A program made the position numbers and the translations under genes. From Enterococcus sp. BWR-S5 (GTDB taxonomy: Bacteria; Bacillota; Bacilli; Lactobacillales; Enterococcaceae): a stretch of 64,000 nucleotides of DNA. The stretch's first letter is position 1. Each line of letters starts with the position of its first letter. A model generated the notes under the pieces. The model saw nothing but the letters and a program-made list of their open reading frames with translations. It made no database searches and was not told the DNA's origin. The stretch spans positions 186,001 through 250,000 of the forward strand of contig NZ_JADOEQ010000002.1 of the NCBI RefSeq assembly GCF_016745255.1, given 5' to 3'. Shown here one piece after another: positions 8,508-16,366 of this stretch.

Positions 8508-9295
8508 TATAAGTACCCCTTTTCTTGTAGAAATTGCACCACTGCCTCTATACCAGCATCATCTAAATTGACCGTCTGATGTGCCCTTTTTTCTCGTTTA
8601 GCCACGACATTCTTCCGGACTTTTGTCGGTGACCCTTTACGCCCCACTTCATCCTCTGACAGGTTTAAGGTTTCGTTTGTTACTAGAGAGAATTGTGCAT
8701 CAACATTCTTGTCGATGTTTTCATATCTAACGAAACCTAAACGCAGATTCATTTGACTTGTCAGGCTTAAAACGCTTGGGTTCGGAATCTTCAGGCGAAT
8801 ATCCTGTTCATCCTGCCGTGCTGTCACAATCGTAAATGTCTCATTGACCATTTCAATCGCTTTAATATTAGAAAACTGGTTAAGAGACAGCAAATCAGCA
8901 ATTTGTGGTCCAACATGTCCTGTTCCACCGTCTAACGTGTGTGTACCGGTAAGAATCAAGTCGTATTCCTGCAAAGATAGATACCTTGAAAGAACCAGAC
9001 TGGTTGCAAGCGAATCACTTCCCGCAAATTGGCGATCACTAATTAATACCCCACGGTCCGCACCTAAACGGATAAAATCCTTCAGCTCTTTCTCCGTTTT
9101 GGCAGGTCCCATCGAAACAACCTCCACTATCGTAGTAGGCTCTAGCTTTTTCTGCTGCAAAGCCCACGCCAACGCATTCCGGTCATCCGGATTCAAAATA
9201 AGCTTCGATTTTTCTCGATTGATTTTATCAGTCTCATAATCGTACTCATATTGCTCTGTATCGGGGACAAATTTAACTAAACAAATGATTTTCAT
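8507..9295 (-). CDS. etfB: Electron transfer flavoprotein beta subunit (YgcR-like)
   Basis: A 262-residue EtfB. It starts with KIICLVKFVPD, the typical EtfB N-terminus, and shows LILNPDDRNALAWALQ, a GADRGVLISDRQFAGSDSLAT segment and the GTHTLDGGTGHVGPQIADLL signature near residues 116-135. It lies directly before etfA with a one-base overlap. The 350-base spacer separating it from the upstream FAD dehydrogenase contains repeats and a strong hairpin, which may tune the ratio of dehydrogenase to EtfAB. Confidence 0.93.
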   Translation of the reverse strand: MKIICLVKFVPDTEQYEYDYETDKINREKSKLILNPDDRNALAWALQQKKLEPTTIVEVVSMGPAKTEKELKDFIRLGADRGVLISDRQFAGSDSLATSLVLSRYLSLQEYDLILTGTHTLDGGTGHVGPQIADLLSLNQFSNIKAIEMVNETFTIVTARQDEQDIRLKIPNPSVLSLTSQMNLRLGFVRYENIDKNVDAQFSLVTNETLNLSEDEVGRKGSPTKVRKNVVAKREKRAHQTVNLDDAGIEAVVQFLQEKGYL

Positions 9296-9321
9296 CTCTA
9301 CTTCTTCCTAACATTTTAACT

Positions 9322-9382
9322 TAGAAAAGCTGAATGAGCTTGACCAGCTCCTGAAGCTAGACAACTAGAAAAGCTGAATGAG
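9322..9382. repeat. Pair of 17-base direct repeats in the etfB upstream spacer
   Basis: TAGAAAAGCTGAATGAG occurs at 9322-9338 and again at 9366-9382, 44 bases apart. Related fragments (AAGCTAGACAA) follow the first copy and recur near 9580. No protein coding is evident in 9296-9646. This looks like an intergenic repeat family rather than an operator. Confidence 0.5.
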
Positions 9383-9437
9383 TCGGGAGCTCATGTGCGA
9401 TATAGGGAACTGACTCCTAATTGGCTAGCTCTTCTCA

Positions 9438-9473
9438 ATGAGAGTAACTGTTTCCTTAAACAGTTACTCTCAT
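9438..9473. repeat. Perfect 16-base stem hairpin in the spacer
   Basis: ATGAGAGTAACTGTTT and its exact reverse complement flank a four-base loop CCTT. There is no T-run on the minus strand, so termination is doubtful. A role in RNA processing between the dehydrogenase and EtfAB messages is possible. Confidence 0.55.
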
Positions 9474-9646
9474 CCTCGCTACGCATCCCATTCTACTAGC
9501 AGTTCCTACACAAGTAGAACTCGCAGTGCTCTTTACCACTGAAGACAGTTCATCTTATCGCTGATTGAGCTGACTCATAAAGCTAGACAATGCCTCATAG
9601 GTTCCTTCGAAAACCGAAACAAACTCTTTTTTCAGCTGCTTTGCCA

Positions 9647-11134
9647 CTATTTTTGATATTTAAAGCCTTCCTGTACCGGATAAATATTTCCAAAGCTCAT
9701 AATCCCTTTTGGATCAAATACTTCCTTCAAACTTTCAAGTATATAGTACGCTGACTCATGCTCTTCTTTCGTCCACTCATTACGATATTTTCCAATACCA
9801 TGATGGTGACACATAGAGCCGCCTAATTTCAAGGTCTCCTCTACAATAATTGCCTGAATTGGGTGGTGATAAATTCTCATTTCATCCTCAGGTTCACAAT
9901 TGATTGTATAGTTATAAACAAAATACATATTGGTTCCGTTGATATAGCTATGCGAAGAGTGACCACCAAGCATAGTCAGGTCATGAGCACGCGGAAACTC
10001 TGTACGAACACGATTAATGACATTATTATAGATTTTAGGAATTGTCTCCCAATCAGCCGAAATCTCCGTTGTGAAGCCATCGTGCTTATCGTTATCAATC
10101 ATGCCCTGGACTTCATCATCAATAGTTTGTTGCGTCCAATTTAATTGGTTGAACCAATTTCCGATCAACTGACTGTCAACCTGCTTGTAAACACCATCCT
10201 TGAACTTCTCAACGGCTTCCTCAATCCCCTGACCTGTTGCTTCAACAATCCCCTTGGGACCTTCTGCCATAAACAGAAGAACGCATTTATCTTCATAGAA
10301 ATGGTAGAAATGCTGGCGTGCGTCTTCCGGCGAGTAGGTTCTCGCAACCGATGGACGATACCCATTTGCCATTACTTCCCGTAACACTTTAATCCCAGTT
10401 TCTACATCGTTAACCAGGTAACCGAAAAACTTGTTGTTTTCAGGATAATATTTAAATATCTTCACTGTTACTTCAGTAATGTAGCACAAAGTACCTTCAT
10501 TTCCGATTACGATATGACGAATATCCGGACCGCCGGCACGACGAGAAACATTTTTGATTCTTGAAATATGCCCATTCGGGAAAACACATTCCAATCCAAC
10601 GACCATATCTTCAATTCCGCCATATAGAGTTGAGAACTGCCCGATTGATCGAGTGGCCACTAAGCCGCCATACTGAGCTACAGGTTTCGATTGAGGCGAA
10701 TGTCCTGTCGTATAACCAATTTTCCGCAGCTCATCCTCAAGATCCTGCAGTCTTACACCAGCTTCAACAGTCGCCTGCATATTGTATGGATCGATGTTCA
10801 GAATCTTATTCATTTTCGACCCGTCAATTACTAAAGCCAACTCTTTCCAATTTTCCAGACCACCTTCTGTTGCCGTCTTCCCACTTCTCGGGATAACATT
10901 GATGTCATTTTCATTCGCATACATCAGCAGCTCTTTTACTTCATTCACATTTTTTGGAAAAACAACTGCGGTCGGCAATGGATTGTCCAACACTCTTTTT
11001 GCTTTTGCATATTTCCGATAGCGGTCAGATGCCGCATCGTATAGCGTTTCGTAATCCGTTACTACCTGCTCTTCAGGAACAATCTTTTTTACCTCTGCAA
11101 TAATTGCTTCCTTAACCAATGTCTCAGAATTCAT
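9647..11134 (-). CDS. FAD-binding oxidase/dehydrogenase, GlcD/AGPS type (YgcU-like)
   Basis: A 495-residue flavoprotein of the vanillyl-alcohol-oxidase superfamily. The FAD-binding domain (about 50-230) has TAVVFPKNVNEVKEL, VIPRSGKTATEGG, ATVEAGVRLQDLEDELRK and the GGLVATRSIGQFSTLYGG segment. The cap and C-terminal domain contains MCHHHGIGKYR near residue 450. This histidine cluster is seen in alkyl-dihydroxyacetonephosphate synthase-like and YgcU proteins. With EtfAB in the same operon, the simplest reading is a substrate dehydrogenase delivering electrons to the electron transfer flavoprotein. It is the first gene of the minus-strand operon and is divergent from the rpiR-type regulator. A cre-like site lies 30 bases before its start, which suggests catabolite control. 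Confidence 0.88.
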   Translation of the reverse strand: MNSETLVKEAIIAEVKKIVPEEQVVTDYETLYDAASDRYRKYAKAKRVLDNPLPTAVVFPKNVNEVKELLMYANENDINVIPRSGKTATEGGLENWKELALVIDGSKMNKILNIDPYNMQATVEAGVRLQDLEDELRKIGYTTGHSPQSKPVAQYGGLVATRSIGQFSTLYGGIEDMVVGLECVFPNGHISRIKNVSRRAGGPDIRHIVIGNEGTLCYITEVTVKIFKYYPENNKFFGYLVNDVETGIKVLREVMANGYRPSVARTYSPEDARQHFYHFYEDKCVLLFMAEGPKGIVEATGQGIEEAVEKFKDGVYKQVDSQLIGNWFNQLNWTQQTIDDEVQGMIDNDKHDGFTTEISADWETIPKIYNNVINRVRTEFPRAHDLTMLGGHSSHSYINGTNMYFVYNYTINCEPEDEMRIYHHPIQAIIVEETLKLGGSMCHHHGIGKYRNEWTKEEHESAYYILESLKEVFDPKGIMSFGNIYPVQEGFKYQK

Positions 11135-11163
11135 TCAACTTAGCTCCAATCACTCATTTTATT

Positions 11164-11177
11164 CGAAAGCGCTTTCC
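11164..11177. promoter_or_regulatory. cre-like CcpA site before the FAD dehydrogenase gene
   Basis: CGAAAGCGCTTTCC matches 12 of 14 positions of the cre consensus TGNAARCGNWWWCA and is nearly palindromic. It lies between a TATACT -10-like box on the minus strand (11187-11192, no convincing -35) and the start codon, a usual location for CcpA repression. Confidence 0.6.
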
Positions 11178-11263
11178 ATGAACCTCAGTATACGGACATC
11201 AAAACGTTTTTTCATTAAAATTTGATTAATTTTTCCGTATATTAAACTAATTTAACTCAAAAA

Positions 11264-11277
11264 TGGAAAATTTTCCA
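11264..11277. promoter_or_regulatory. Palindromic operator, probable RpiR-type regulator site 1
   Basis: TGGAAAATTTTCCA is a perfect 14-base palindrome immediately upstream of the -35 of the regulator gene, in the intergenic region shared with the divergent dehydrogenase operon. The same 14 bases recur at 12164-12177, upstream of the transporter gene, which supports a specific binding site. Confidence 0.65.
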
Positions 11278-11280
11278 AAT

Positions 11281-11310
11281 TTGCTCTTCAATACCTTCCT
11301 GTGCTATTCT
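11281..11310 (+). promoter_or_regulatory. Probable promoter of the RpiR-type regulator
   Basis: TTGCTC (-35, 11281-11286) and TATTCT (-10, 11305-11310) are 18 bases apart. The ribosome site AGGAGGTG and ATG 11341 follow. Confidence 0.45.
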
Positions 11311-11340
11311 TTAGACAGACAATTATCAGGAGGTGGGCAA

Positions 11341-12039
11341 ATGAGGGTTCAGTTGGATCGATTAAATACATTAGAACTGCAAATACATACCAAATTAAGT
11401 GATGTCAGTAAGACCAGGCCGAATTTGACGATTACTGAAGCGGCCGAGGTCGCCAATGTCTCTCCCTCAAAGATTTCAAAGCTGGTCAAAAAAATGGGCT
11501 TCATGGGCTATAAAGAGTATTTTCGTTTTCTTACAGGAAAAGAATTAATCAAGAGAAAGAAAATGAACACTGAATTTTCCCGCATTCAAGATTTTATGGA
11601 AAATTTTGATCCATCAACAACTACCTATCTTGCTGATTTGATTAAAAAATATGACAAGATTATTCTTTTTGGTTATGGTCCAACGAATATCTGTATGGAA
11701 TATTTTGAATATAAACTTATCTACACCGTTGACAAACACATTATCCGAGCAACACAACCGGCTTTAATTCCGGAATTGCTCTCCGAAAACTCTTTGCTGC
11801 TCATTTTTTCAGTAGCAGGAAAATTCGCACAGTTCGATGATCTATTCGAAGAAGCAAAGAAACACCACGCAAAGTCTCTATTGGTCATTGAAGAGTTGAA
11901 TTCTAACCTGACACTGGATAATAACGAAATTATTTATTTAACTAAATCTCATCAGGATGAACACCTCAATTCCCATGAAAAAACACGAACAATCTTGTTC
12001 ATGTTCATCGAAGAAGTCATTCGGGCGCTTAGTAAATAA
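11341..12039 (+). CDS. MurR/RpiR-family transcriptional regulator
   Basis: A 232-residue regulator: N-terminal helix-turn-helix (about 1-75) with ITEAAEVANVSPSKISKLVKK as the DNA-reading segment, then a SIS-like sugar-phosphate-binding domain (about 95-225) with IILFGYGPTNICMEYF. The frame is open from 11263, but that extension would run through the promoter and operator. ATG 11341, preceded by AGGAGGTG, is clearly the start. The position between the FAD dehydrogenase operon and the MFS gene, with matching palindromes on both sides, makes it the likely regulator of the cluster, with a sugar phosphate as probable effector. Because one palindrome lies upstream of a promoter lacking a -35 box, activation is possible. 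Confidence 0.88.
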   Translation: MRVQLDRLNTLELQIHTKLSDVSKTRPNLTITEAAEVANVSPSKISKLVKKMGFMGYKEYFRFLTGKELIKRKKMNTEFSRIQDFMENFDPSTTTYLADLIKKYDKIILFGYGPTNICMEYFEYKLIYTVDKHIIRATQPALIPELLSENSLLLIFSVAGKFAQFDDLFEEAKKHHAKSLLVIEELNSNLTLDNNEIIYLTKSHQDEHLNSHEKTRTILFMFIEEVIRALSK

Positions 12040-12060
12040 CCCGCTTCTTTCAACCATACA

Positions 12061-12105
12061 AAAAAGGAAACGGATATTTGCATTAGCTGTCCGATTCCTT
12101 TTTTT
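12061..12105 (+). terminator. Terminator after the RpiR-type regulator
   Basis: A hairpin formed by AAAAAGGAA-ACGGA and TCCGATTCCTTTTT ends in a run of T. It lies 20 bases after the stop codon. Confidence 0.7.
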
Positions 12106-12161
12106 ATTGGTCTCCAGTTACACATTCTTCATATCTATATATTCACATTCATAAACTATCG

Positions 12162-12179
12162 TTTGGAAAATTTTCCAAA
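12162..12179. promoter_or_regulatory. Palindromic operator, probable RpiR-type regulator site 2
   Basis: TTTGGAAAATTTTCCAAA is a perfect 18-base palindrome containing the same 14-base core as site 1 (11264-11277). It lies about 185 bases upstream of the -35 of the MFS transporter gene. That is far for simple repression but compatible with activation or looping. Confidence 0.6.
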
Positions 12180-12363
12180 ACAAGAGAACATCAAATTAAT
12201 TATTATTCCTATTTTTCTTTTCTCTTCCCTCTCAAAAAACCTTTACAAAACAACAGATACTGTAGTTTTCCCAGTACTTCTTTATCTATCGGTATTTCCC
12301 ACCACCTCCTATAAAATTACAAAATAATTAAAATTTGATTATTTTTTTATTATAATAAAACCA

Positions 12364-12392
12364 TTGACGGACAAAAAGAAAACCCTTACAAT
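12364..12392 (+). promoter_or_regulatory. Probable promoter of the MFS transporter gene
   Basis: TTGACG (12364-12369) and TACAAT (12387-12392) are separated by exactly 17 bases. A leader of about 100 bases follows, with GGAGG before the start codon at 12502. Confidence 0.6.
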
Positions 12393-12501
12393 GAATTTGT
12401 TACTAGAGAGAATAGAGAACTGCAGCGTAAAAGCAAGGTGCCGGACAACATCTTGTTTTCGTTCATTTTTTTGAAATTACTTACTGGAGGTTCATCTATC
12501 A

Positions 12502-13737
12502 ATGAATAAAGCATTTATAAAAAAATATGGTACTCTATTACTCTTAGCCGCTGGCGCCGGTATTATTTTTCAGCTGCCGTATATTCGTGAGACGTTCTAT
12601 GTTCCGATTCAAAAAGCAATGAATTTATCAAATGCTCAGATGGGGGTTCTTTCCTCAGGCTATGCAACTATGGCTACCTTTTCTTATTTTATCGGTGGTA
12701 TCGTCGCAGATAAATTCTCTGCCAGAAAGCTTTTGACTTTTTCGTTTTTAGCAACCGGAATTCTCGGTCTTTGGTTTTCCACTTTCCCATCCTTTACGAT
12801 TGCTCGTATTATTTTTATCTTAATGGGAATTTCAACGATTATTACTTACTGGTCAGCGATGATTAAAGCGACTAGAATGCTAGGTGATTCCTCTGAACAG
12901 GGGCGCTTATTCGGTTTGCAGGAAGGTCTGCGCGGCATCCTAAATGCCTTTCTTGTATTTGGTATGACTGCTGTTTATGGACGATTTGCTGATGATATTT
13001 TGGGAACAGCATGGGCTATTCGTACTTGTGCAATCGTTGTTATTATTATTGGCGTGCTTAACTGGTTTATTATTGAGGATACGGATCAAGAAGCCGAGGT
13101 CGAGTCACTGAAGGATGTCGTTATCGGCACCTTTAAACAGTTAGCCATTCCCCGTGTTTGGCTGCTTGTAGCAATTGTCTTTTTTGGTTATAGTCTCTAC
13201 GGTATCTTTGGCTATATCAATACACTAGCTATCAATGTCTATGGATTATCTGTTGCAGGTGGTTCTACTCTTGGAGGTATTCGTTATATTATTCAAGCCT
13301 TCGGCGGAATCATCGGTGGTTTTCTTGCAGACAGAATTGGCTCACGTCTAAAGGTCATCATCAGTGGTGCAGTGCTTACAGGTCTTTCCTACGGTCTATT
13401 CTTAATTCTTCCTGAAGATAAGGGATTGCTGGCTATCATCTTAGCCAACTTTGTCGCAGGTATGTTCTTTATCTATCTGATTCGCAGCCAATATTTTGCG
13501 ATTATTGACGATGCGGGAATTCCCGTCTCTAAAACAGGACGCGTTTCAGGAATCGTTTCCTGTTTAGGGTATTTGCCTGATGTATTTATGTATACCATGA
13601 TTGGTGGCTGGCTGGATAACAACAGCGGAAAATCCGGCTTCGACATGATGTTTATCTATGCCATCGTAATGGCAGTAGGCTGTGTGATTGCTTCTATCAT
13701 CCTTTCCAGAGTTATCAAGAAGGATAAAGTTGCTTAA
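12502..13737 (+). CDS. MFS transporter (YqcE/YihN-like)
   Basis: A 411-residue major facilitator with about 12 hydrophobic segments. It has the GGIVADKFSARKLL loop between helices 2 and 3 and the matching GGFLADRIGSRLK loop between helices 8 and 9, both MFS signature A-type motifs. It resembles the YqcE/YihN branch found next to sugar-catabolic genes in enterobacteria. Divided from the dehydrogenase operon only by the RpiR-type regulator, and flanked by the same palindromic site, it probably imports the substrate processed by the cluster. The ribosome site is TGGAGGTTC. A strong terminator follows. Confidence 0.88.
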   Translation: MNKAFIKKYGTLLLLAAGAGIIFQLPYIRETFYVPIQKAMNLSNAQMGVLSSGYATMATFSYFIGGIVADKFSARKLLTFSFLATGILGLWFSTFPSFTIARIIFILMGISTIITYWSAMIKATRMLGDSSEQGRLFGLQEGLRGILNAFLVFGMTAVYGRFADDILGTAWAIRTCAIVVIIIGVLNWFIIEDTDQEAEVESLKDVVIGTFKQLAIPRVWLLVAIVFFGYSLYGIFGYINTLAINVYGLSVAGGSTLGGIRYIIQAFGGIIGGFLADRIGSRLKVIISGAVLTGLSYGLFLILPEDKGLLAIILANFVAGMFFIYLIRSQYFAIIDDAGIPVSKTGRVSGIVSCLGYLPDVFMYTMIGGWLDNNSGKSGFDMMFIYAIVMAVGCVIASIILSRVIKKDKVA

Positions 13738-13767
13738 CACGCTGTTCAATACCTCCTTATGAATAAC

Positions 13768-13817
13768 AAGAGCAATCCGGATAGCCTATAATTACAGGCT
13801 GCCCGGATTGCTCTTTT
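13768..13817. terminator. Bidirectional terminator
   Basis: AAGAGCAATCCGG with TAGCCT, and AGGCT with CCGGATTGCTCTT, form a long stem followed by TTTT on the plus strand. It separates the MFS gene from the convergent minus-strand gene. Confidence 0.85.
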
Positions 13818-13873
13818 CATGTTCTTCTAGTAACGTAAAATGCCTAACATGTTTTTCTTATGAGTAGATTCGC

Positions 13874-15184
13874 TTATCTTTGCAGTAGGATTAAGTCTCG
13901 TACATCGTTGGGGTTCCCAGTAGGCACACTCATTACTTGACCATTAGCCAAAATCCCTTGAGTCATCTCCATCGACACCTCCGGATCACTGGCTGCCGCT
14001 GCCGGCCAATGTCCTGGTACGGAATAGATGGTAACCGTACCATTGTGATTACTTGCATAGACGACCGAGCCTTCTGCGCTATAGGCCCCACCAAGCATAA
14101 TAACCTCTGTCGGATAGGTTGCACTGCTGGCGTTATATGGATTAATAGGGGTCCCCGCAGCGATTCTTGTCACATTCAACTCACTTGGTTTTGTACCAAT
14201 TTTTGCCAACCAGACACGAGCAAACTCAATTTGATCGTCGGAATAACCAGCTAATATATCGGTTGCTTCGGCGGCTTGTTGCGCGGCGGCATTTGTCGCA
14301 TCCTCCACTGCCTGTTGTGCAGCATTTCCTGCATCTTCTACCGCTTTTGCGGCCGCTTCCTGCGCCTCTTTCTGCTGTTTTGTCAAAGTATCCAGCTGTG
14401 CTTGTGTATCAATCATCGCTTTCATTAGCAGCAGCTTCGCTGTATAGGTCGTCTTCAACTCTTCATTTTTAACCTTTGCGACCTCTTTATTCAACGTATC
14501 ATAATCACTTTGCTTCAAGGTTTCCTTTGGTAAATTCCCATCAAAGGCTTCATCCAACAGCTTATTGATTTTCTTGACCTGGGCAACTTGATCCACAGCA
14601 TTTTTAATGATGGCATCAATTGCCTCTTTCCATTTGCCATCGAGCTCCTCATAATCCTCAAAGGTTTCTGTAATTGTAGAAATATCCTCTTCCGTTAAAT
14701 CAGCCGTAATTGCCAGCTCTTTTTTAACTTTATCTCCTTCAATCGCAGATTCTTTTGAACCGAAAAGTGCATTTACCTCAGTTTGTATTTCTCGTTTATC
14801 CTTAGCAAGCGTAACCTGCTCCTGTAACTTCTCCACAGCTTTCTCTGCCGCTGCCGCCTTTACTTTAGAACCATACTCTTTTTCCAGCTTATTGATTTCA
14901 GTTTGCTTTTTCGAAAGACTTGCTTCTGCTTTTTCAATCATTTTTATTGTGGTATCTTTTGCTAGAAAGTCAAACTCTTCATCGTATAGAGCAGCGACAG
15001 ACATATAAAGTTCTCCCTTTTTCTTTGCTTCTTTTTCAATTGTTGATAGCTCACTTTGTGCAGCTTCGATTTGTTTCCTCTCACTTGCTTGTTTCTGAAG
15101 GACGATTCCCCCGATAATAATTGCAAGCAGCGCAACTACCCCAATAGAAATTCCCAAAGCTTTTTTATTCATTGCCCTCAACAC
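13874..15184 (-). CDS. Membrane-anchored coiled-coil protein (Cry1Ac domain D-VI-like repeats)
   Basis: A 436-residue protein. A short cytoplasmic N-terminus is followed by a transmembrane helix (about 9-29, ALGISIGVVALLAIIIGGIVL). Then comes a long charged helical region (30-330) with a coiled coil rich in A, E, K and Q. A segment around INKLLDEAFDGNLPKETL resembles the modules called toxin Cry1Ac domain D-VI-related in Gram-positive surface proteins. The last 110 residues, from DQIEFARVWLAKIGTKPSEL, form a separate extracytoplasmic domain I cannot name. Function unknown; it sits immediately downstream of the toxin island but is probably a separate unit. A decayed fragment of a paralogue lies at 56685-56815. 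Confidence 0.75.
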   Translation of the reverse strand: MLRAMNKKALGISIGVVALLAIIIGGIVLQKQASERKQIEAAQSELSTIEKEAKKKGELYMSVAALYDEEFDFLAKDTTIKMIEKAEASLSKKQTEINKLEKEYGSKVKAAAAEKAVEKLQEQVTLAKDKREIQTEVNALFGSKESAIEGDKVKKELAITADLTEEDISTITETFEDYEELDGKWKEAIDAIIKNAVDQVAQVKKINKLLDEAFDGNLPKETLKQSDYDTLNKEVAKVKNEELKTTYTAKLLLMKAMIDTQAQLDTLTKQQKEAQEAAAKAVEDAGNAAQQAVEDATNAAAQQAAEATDILAGYSDDQIEFARVWLAKIGTKPSELNVTRIAAGTPINPYNASSATYPTEVIMLGGAYSAEGSVVYASNHNGTVTIYSVPGHWPAAAASDPEVSMEMTQGILANGQVMSVPTGNPNDVRDLILLQR

Positions 15185-15327
15185 TCCATCCTTTTACAGC
15201 ACCTTTTACTGCTCCCACTGTTTATAAATAGTTTAGCATATTTATCAGATTTAGCGACTCAAAGATAAGGAAAAATGAACAGTTTCTGCTAAACAGTATC
15301 ATTATCTAATAGCCATTTTTCATCGAT

Positions 15328-15363
15328 AAAAAAGAACAACCATCTGCCCTGATGATTGCTCTT
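15328..15363 (-). terminator. Terminator at the end of the toxin/immunity array
   Basis: On the minus strand AAGAGCAATCATC pairs with GATGGTTGTTCTT and is followed by a T-run. It lies after the last lipoprotein gene. Confidence 0.75.
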
Positions 15364-15373
15364 AATAAAAAAT

Positions 15374-16048
15374 CTATTCTTCAATCGTTGCGCGCCACTT
15401 CTCTCTTTGTTCCTCTCGGAAGTCCATTAGTTCTTGGTGGAAGTTGTCGAATTGCTTTGGCTTTGACTCTCCGTAACCTTCATGTTTACTGATTGTATTA
15501 TCTTTGTAAACTAATAAAACTTCCCAATGTTTTTGAACAGGTAAATCAGCTTCGTCCGGACCTTCTTGTCGTGTTTCTTTTCTTTCCCCATAACTGTTTT
15601 CCCAATCCTGAATACTATATGTTTCGATTAACTTGCTCAGTCTTTCTGTATCTTGTTTTGCTAACTTCCATTCAGGAAATGTATTTTCAACCGAACTAAT
15701 AGACGGGTACAAATACATCTTTTCCGTCTCAAAATCAGCTACAAAATCTTCATTATATGTTGGAGACTTAAATCCTTGCTCGATTACGACAACAAGTAGT
15801 TGAATGTTCTCCAACTTTTGTTTTTCTTCTGACTTAGGTAAATCGCCATATTGACTCACACTTAATCCATTCTCTTCTCTATCTATTCTCTTAGGAATAA
15901 TTTGTCCATCTCCATAAGTCGTATAGGATGTCTCTTGTTTACTGGATTCCGAACTGCTTTCTCGAGCTGCTTTTTGCCTCATATCACAGCCTCCTATTCC
16001 TATACTGATTACACAAATTAGAAATACTCCAACTTTTTTTCTTCTCAT
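15374..16048 (-). CDS. Lipoprotein, probable toxin-immunity paralogue 3
   Basis: A 224-residue lipoprotein with signal peptide and lipobox IGGC (Cys21). The mature part has an ILPKxxxR-type motif (here IIPKRIDREE) and a FVADFETEKMYLYP segment. A highly conserved C-terminus runs HQELMDFREEQREKWRATIEE. It is the last of three paralogous lipoproteins (also 16367-17041 and 17362-18051), repeated with a period of about 993 bp downstream of the LXG toxin gene. The nucleotide sequence of the 3' end is nearly identical among the copies, so the array is recent or kept homogeneous. The immunity role is inferred from position. Anchoring outside the membrane would fit a toxin acting at the cell surface. 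Confidence 0.7.
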   Translation of the reverse strand: MRRKKVGVFLICVISIGIGGCDMRQKAARESSSESSKQETSYTTYGDGQIIPKRIDREENGLSVSQYGDLPKSEEKQKLENIQLLVVVIEQGFKSPTYNEDFVADFETEKMYLYPSISSVENTFPEWKLAKQDTERLSKLIETYSIQDWENSYGERKETRQEGPDEADLPVQKHWEVLLVYKDNTISKHEGYGESKPKQFDNFHQELMDFREEQREKWRATIEE

Positions 16049-16058
16049 TAGTTAACCT

Positions 16059-16334
16059 CTATTTCATTGCATTCGATGCTGTTTCCATATACTCAACCGA
16101 TTCTGGAAGATAAGTTGTTAAATGATTGTTTCCAGAATCCCCACCTATCATATTATAGCTAAAGTATGTTCCAAAATTTTCTTTTCCTGTAGTATTTTTG
16201 GAATTTCCTTCTTTATCATAAAAAAAATAATCATCTTGCGAGTGCCTCTTTACATTGCCTTCAACATCGTAGTTAGTCACTCCACTAATTTTACCCATGC
16301 ATTTTCTGCTCATATAAAAACTGGAAGACCACAC
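16059..16334 (-). pseudogene. Orphan copy of the LXG toxin C-terminal tail (copy 2)
   Basis: A 91-codon frame whose last 70 or so residues (from GVTNYDVEGNVKRHSQDDYF) match the end of the LXG toxin at 18063-19757, including KENFGTYFSY and a TYLPESVEYM segment. It lacks the HExGH motif, so it cannot be an active peptidase. A GTG codon follows a strong AGGGGAGG-type ribosome site, so translation remains possible. It lies between two lipoprotein genes and is the by-product of tandem duplication of a toxin-tail plus immunity unit. Confidence 0.75.
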
Positions 16335-16366
16335 ACCTCCCCTGAGGTCAGTAATCTTCCTAGTTA

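Noticed and set aside
9322-9473. CRISPR-like repeats
   Set aside because: Only two direct repeats, with no regular spacers and no cas genes.
10165-10896. Several plus- and minus-strand frames inside the FAD dehydrogenase gene
   Set aside because: They are shadows of the 495-residue gene, without ribosome sites or recognisable domains.
6558-11134. Electron-bifurcating lactate dehydrogenase (LctBCD-like) operon
   Set aside because: The FAD protein carries the CHHHGIGK pattern of AGPS/YgcU proteins, and the kinase, SDR and MFS neighbours match the ygc cluster rather than an lct operon.
14167-14472. Plus-strand open frame opposite the coiled-coil protein gene
   Set aside because: It mirrors an Ala/Gln-rich repeat region of the real gene on the other strand and has no ribosome site.
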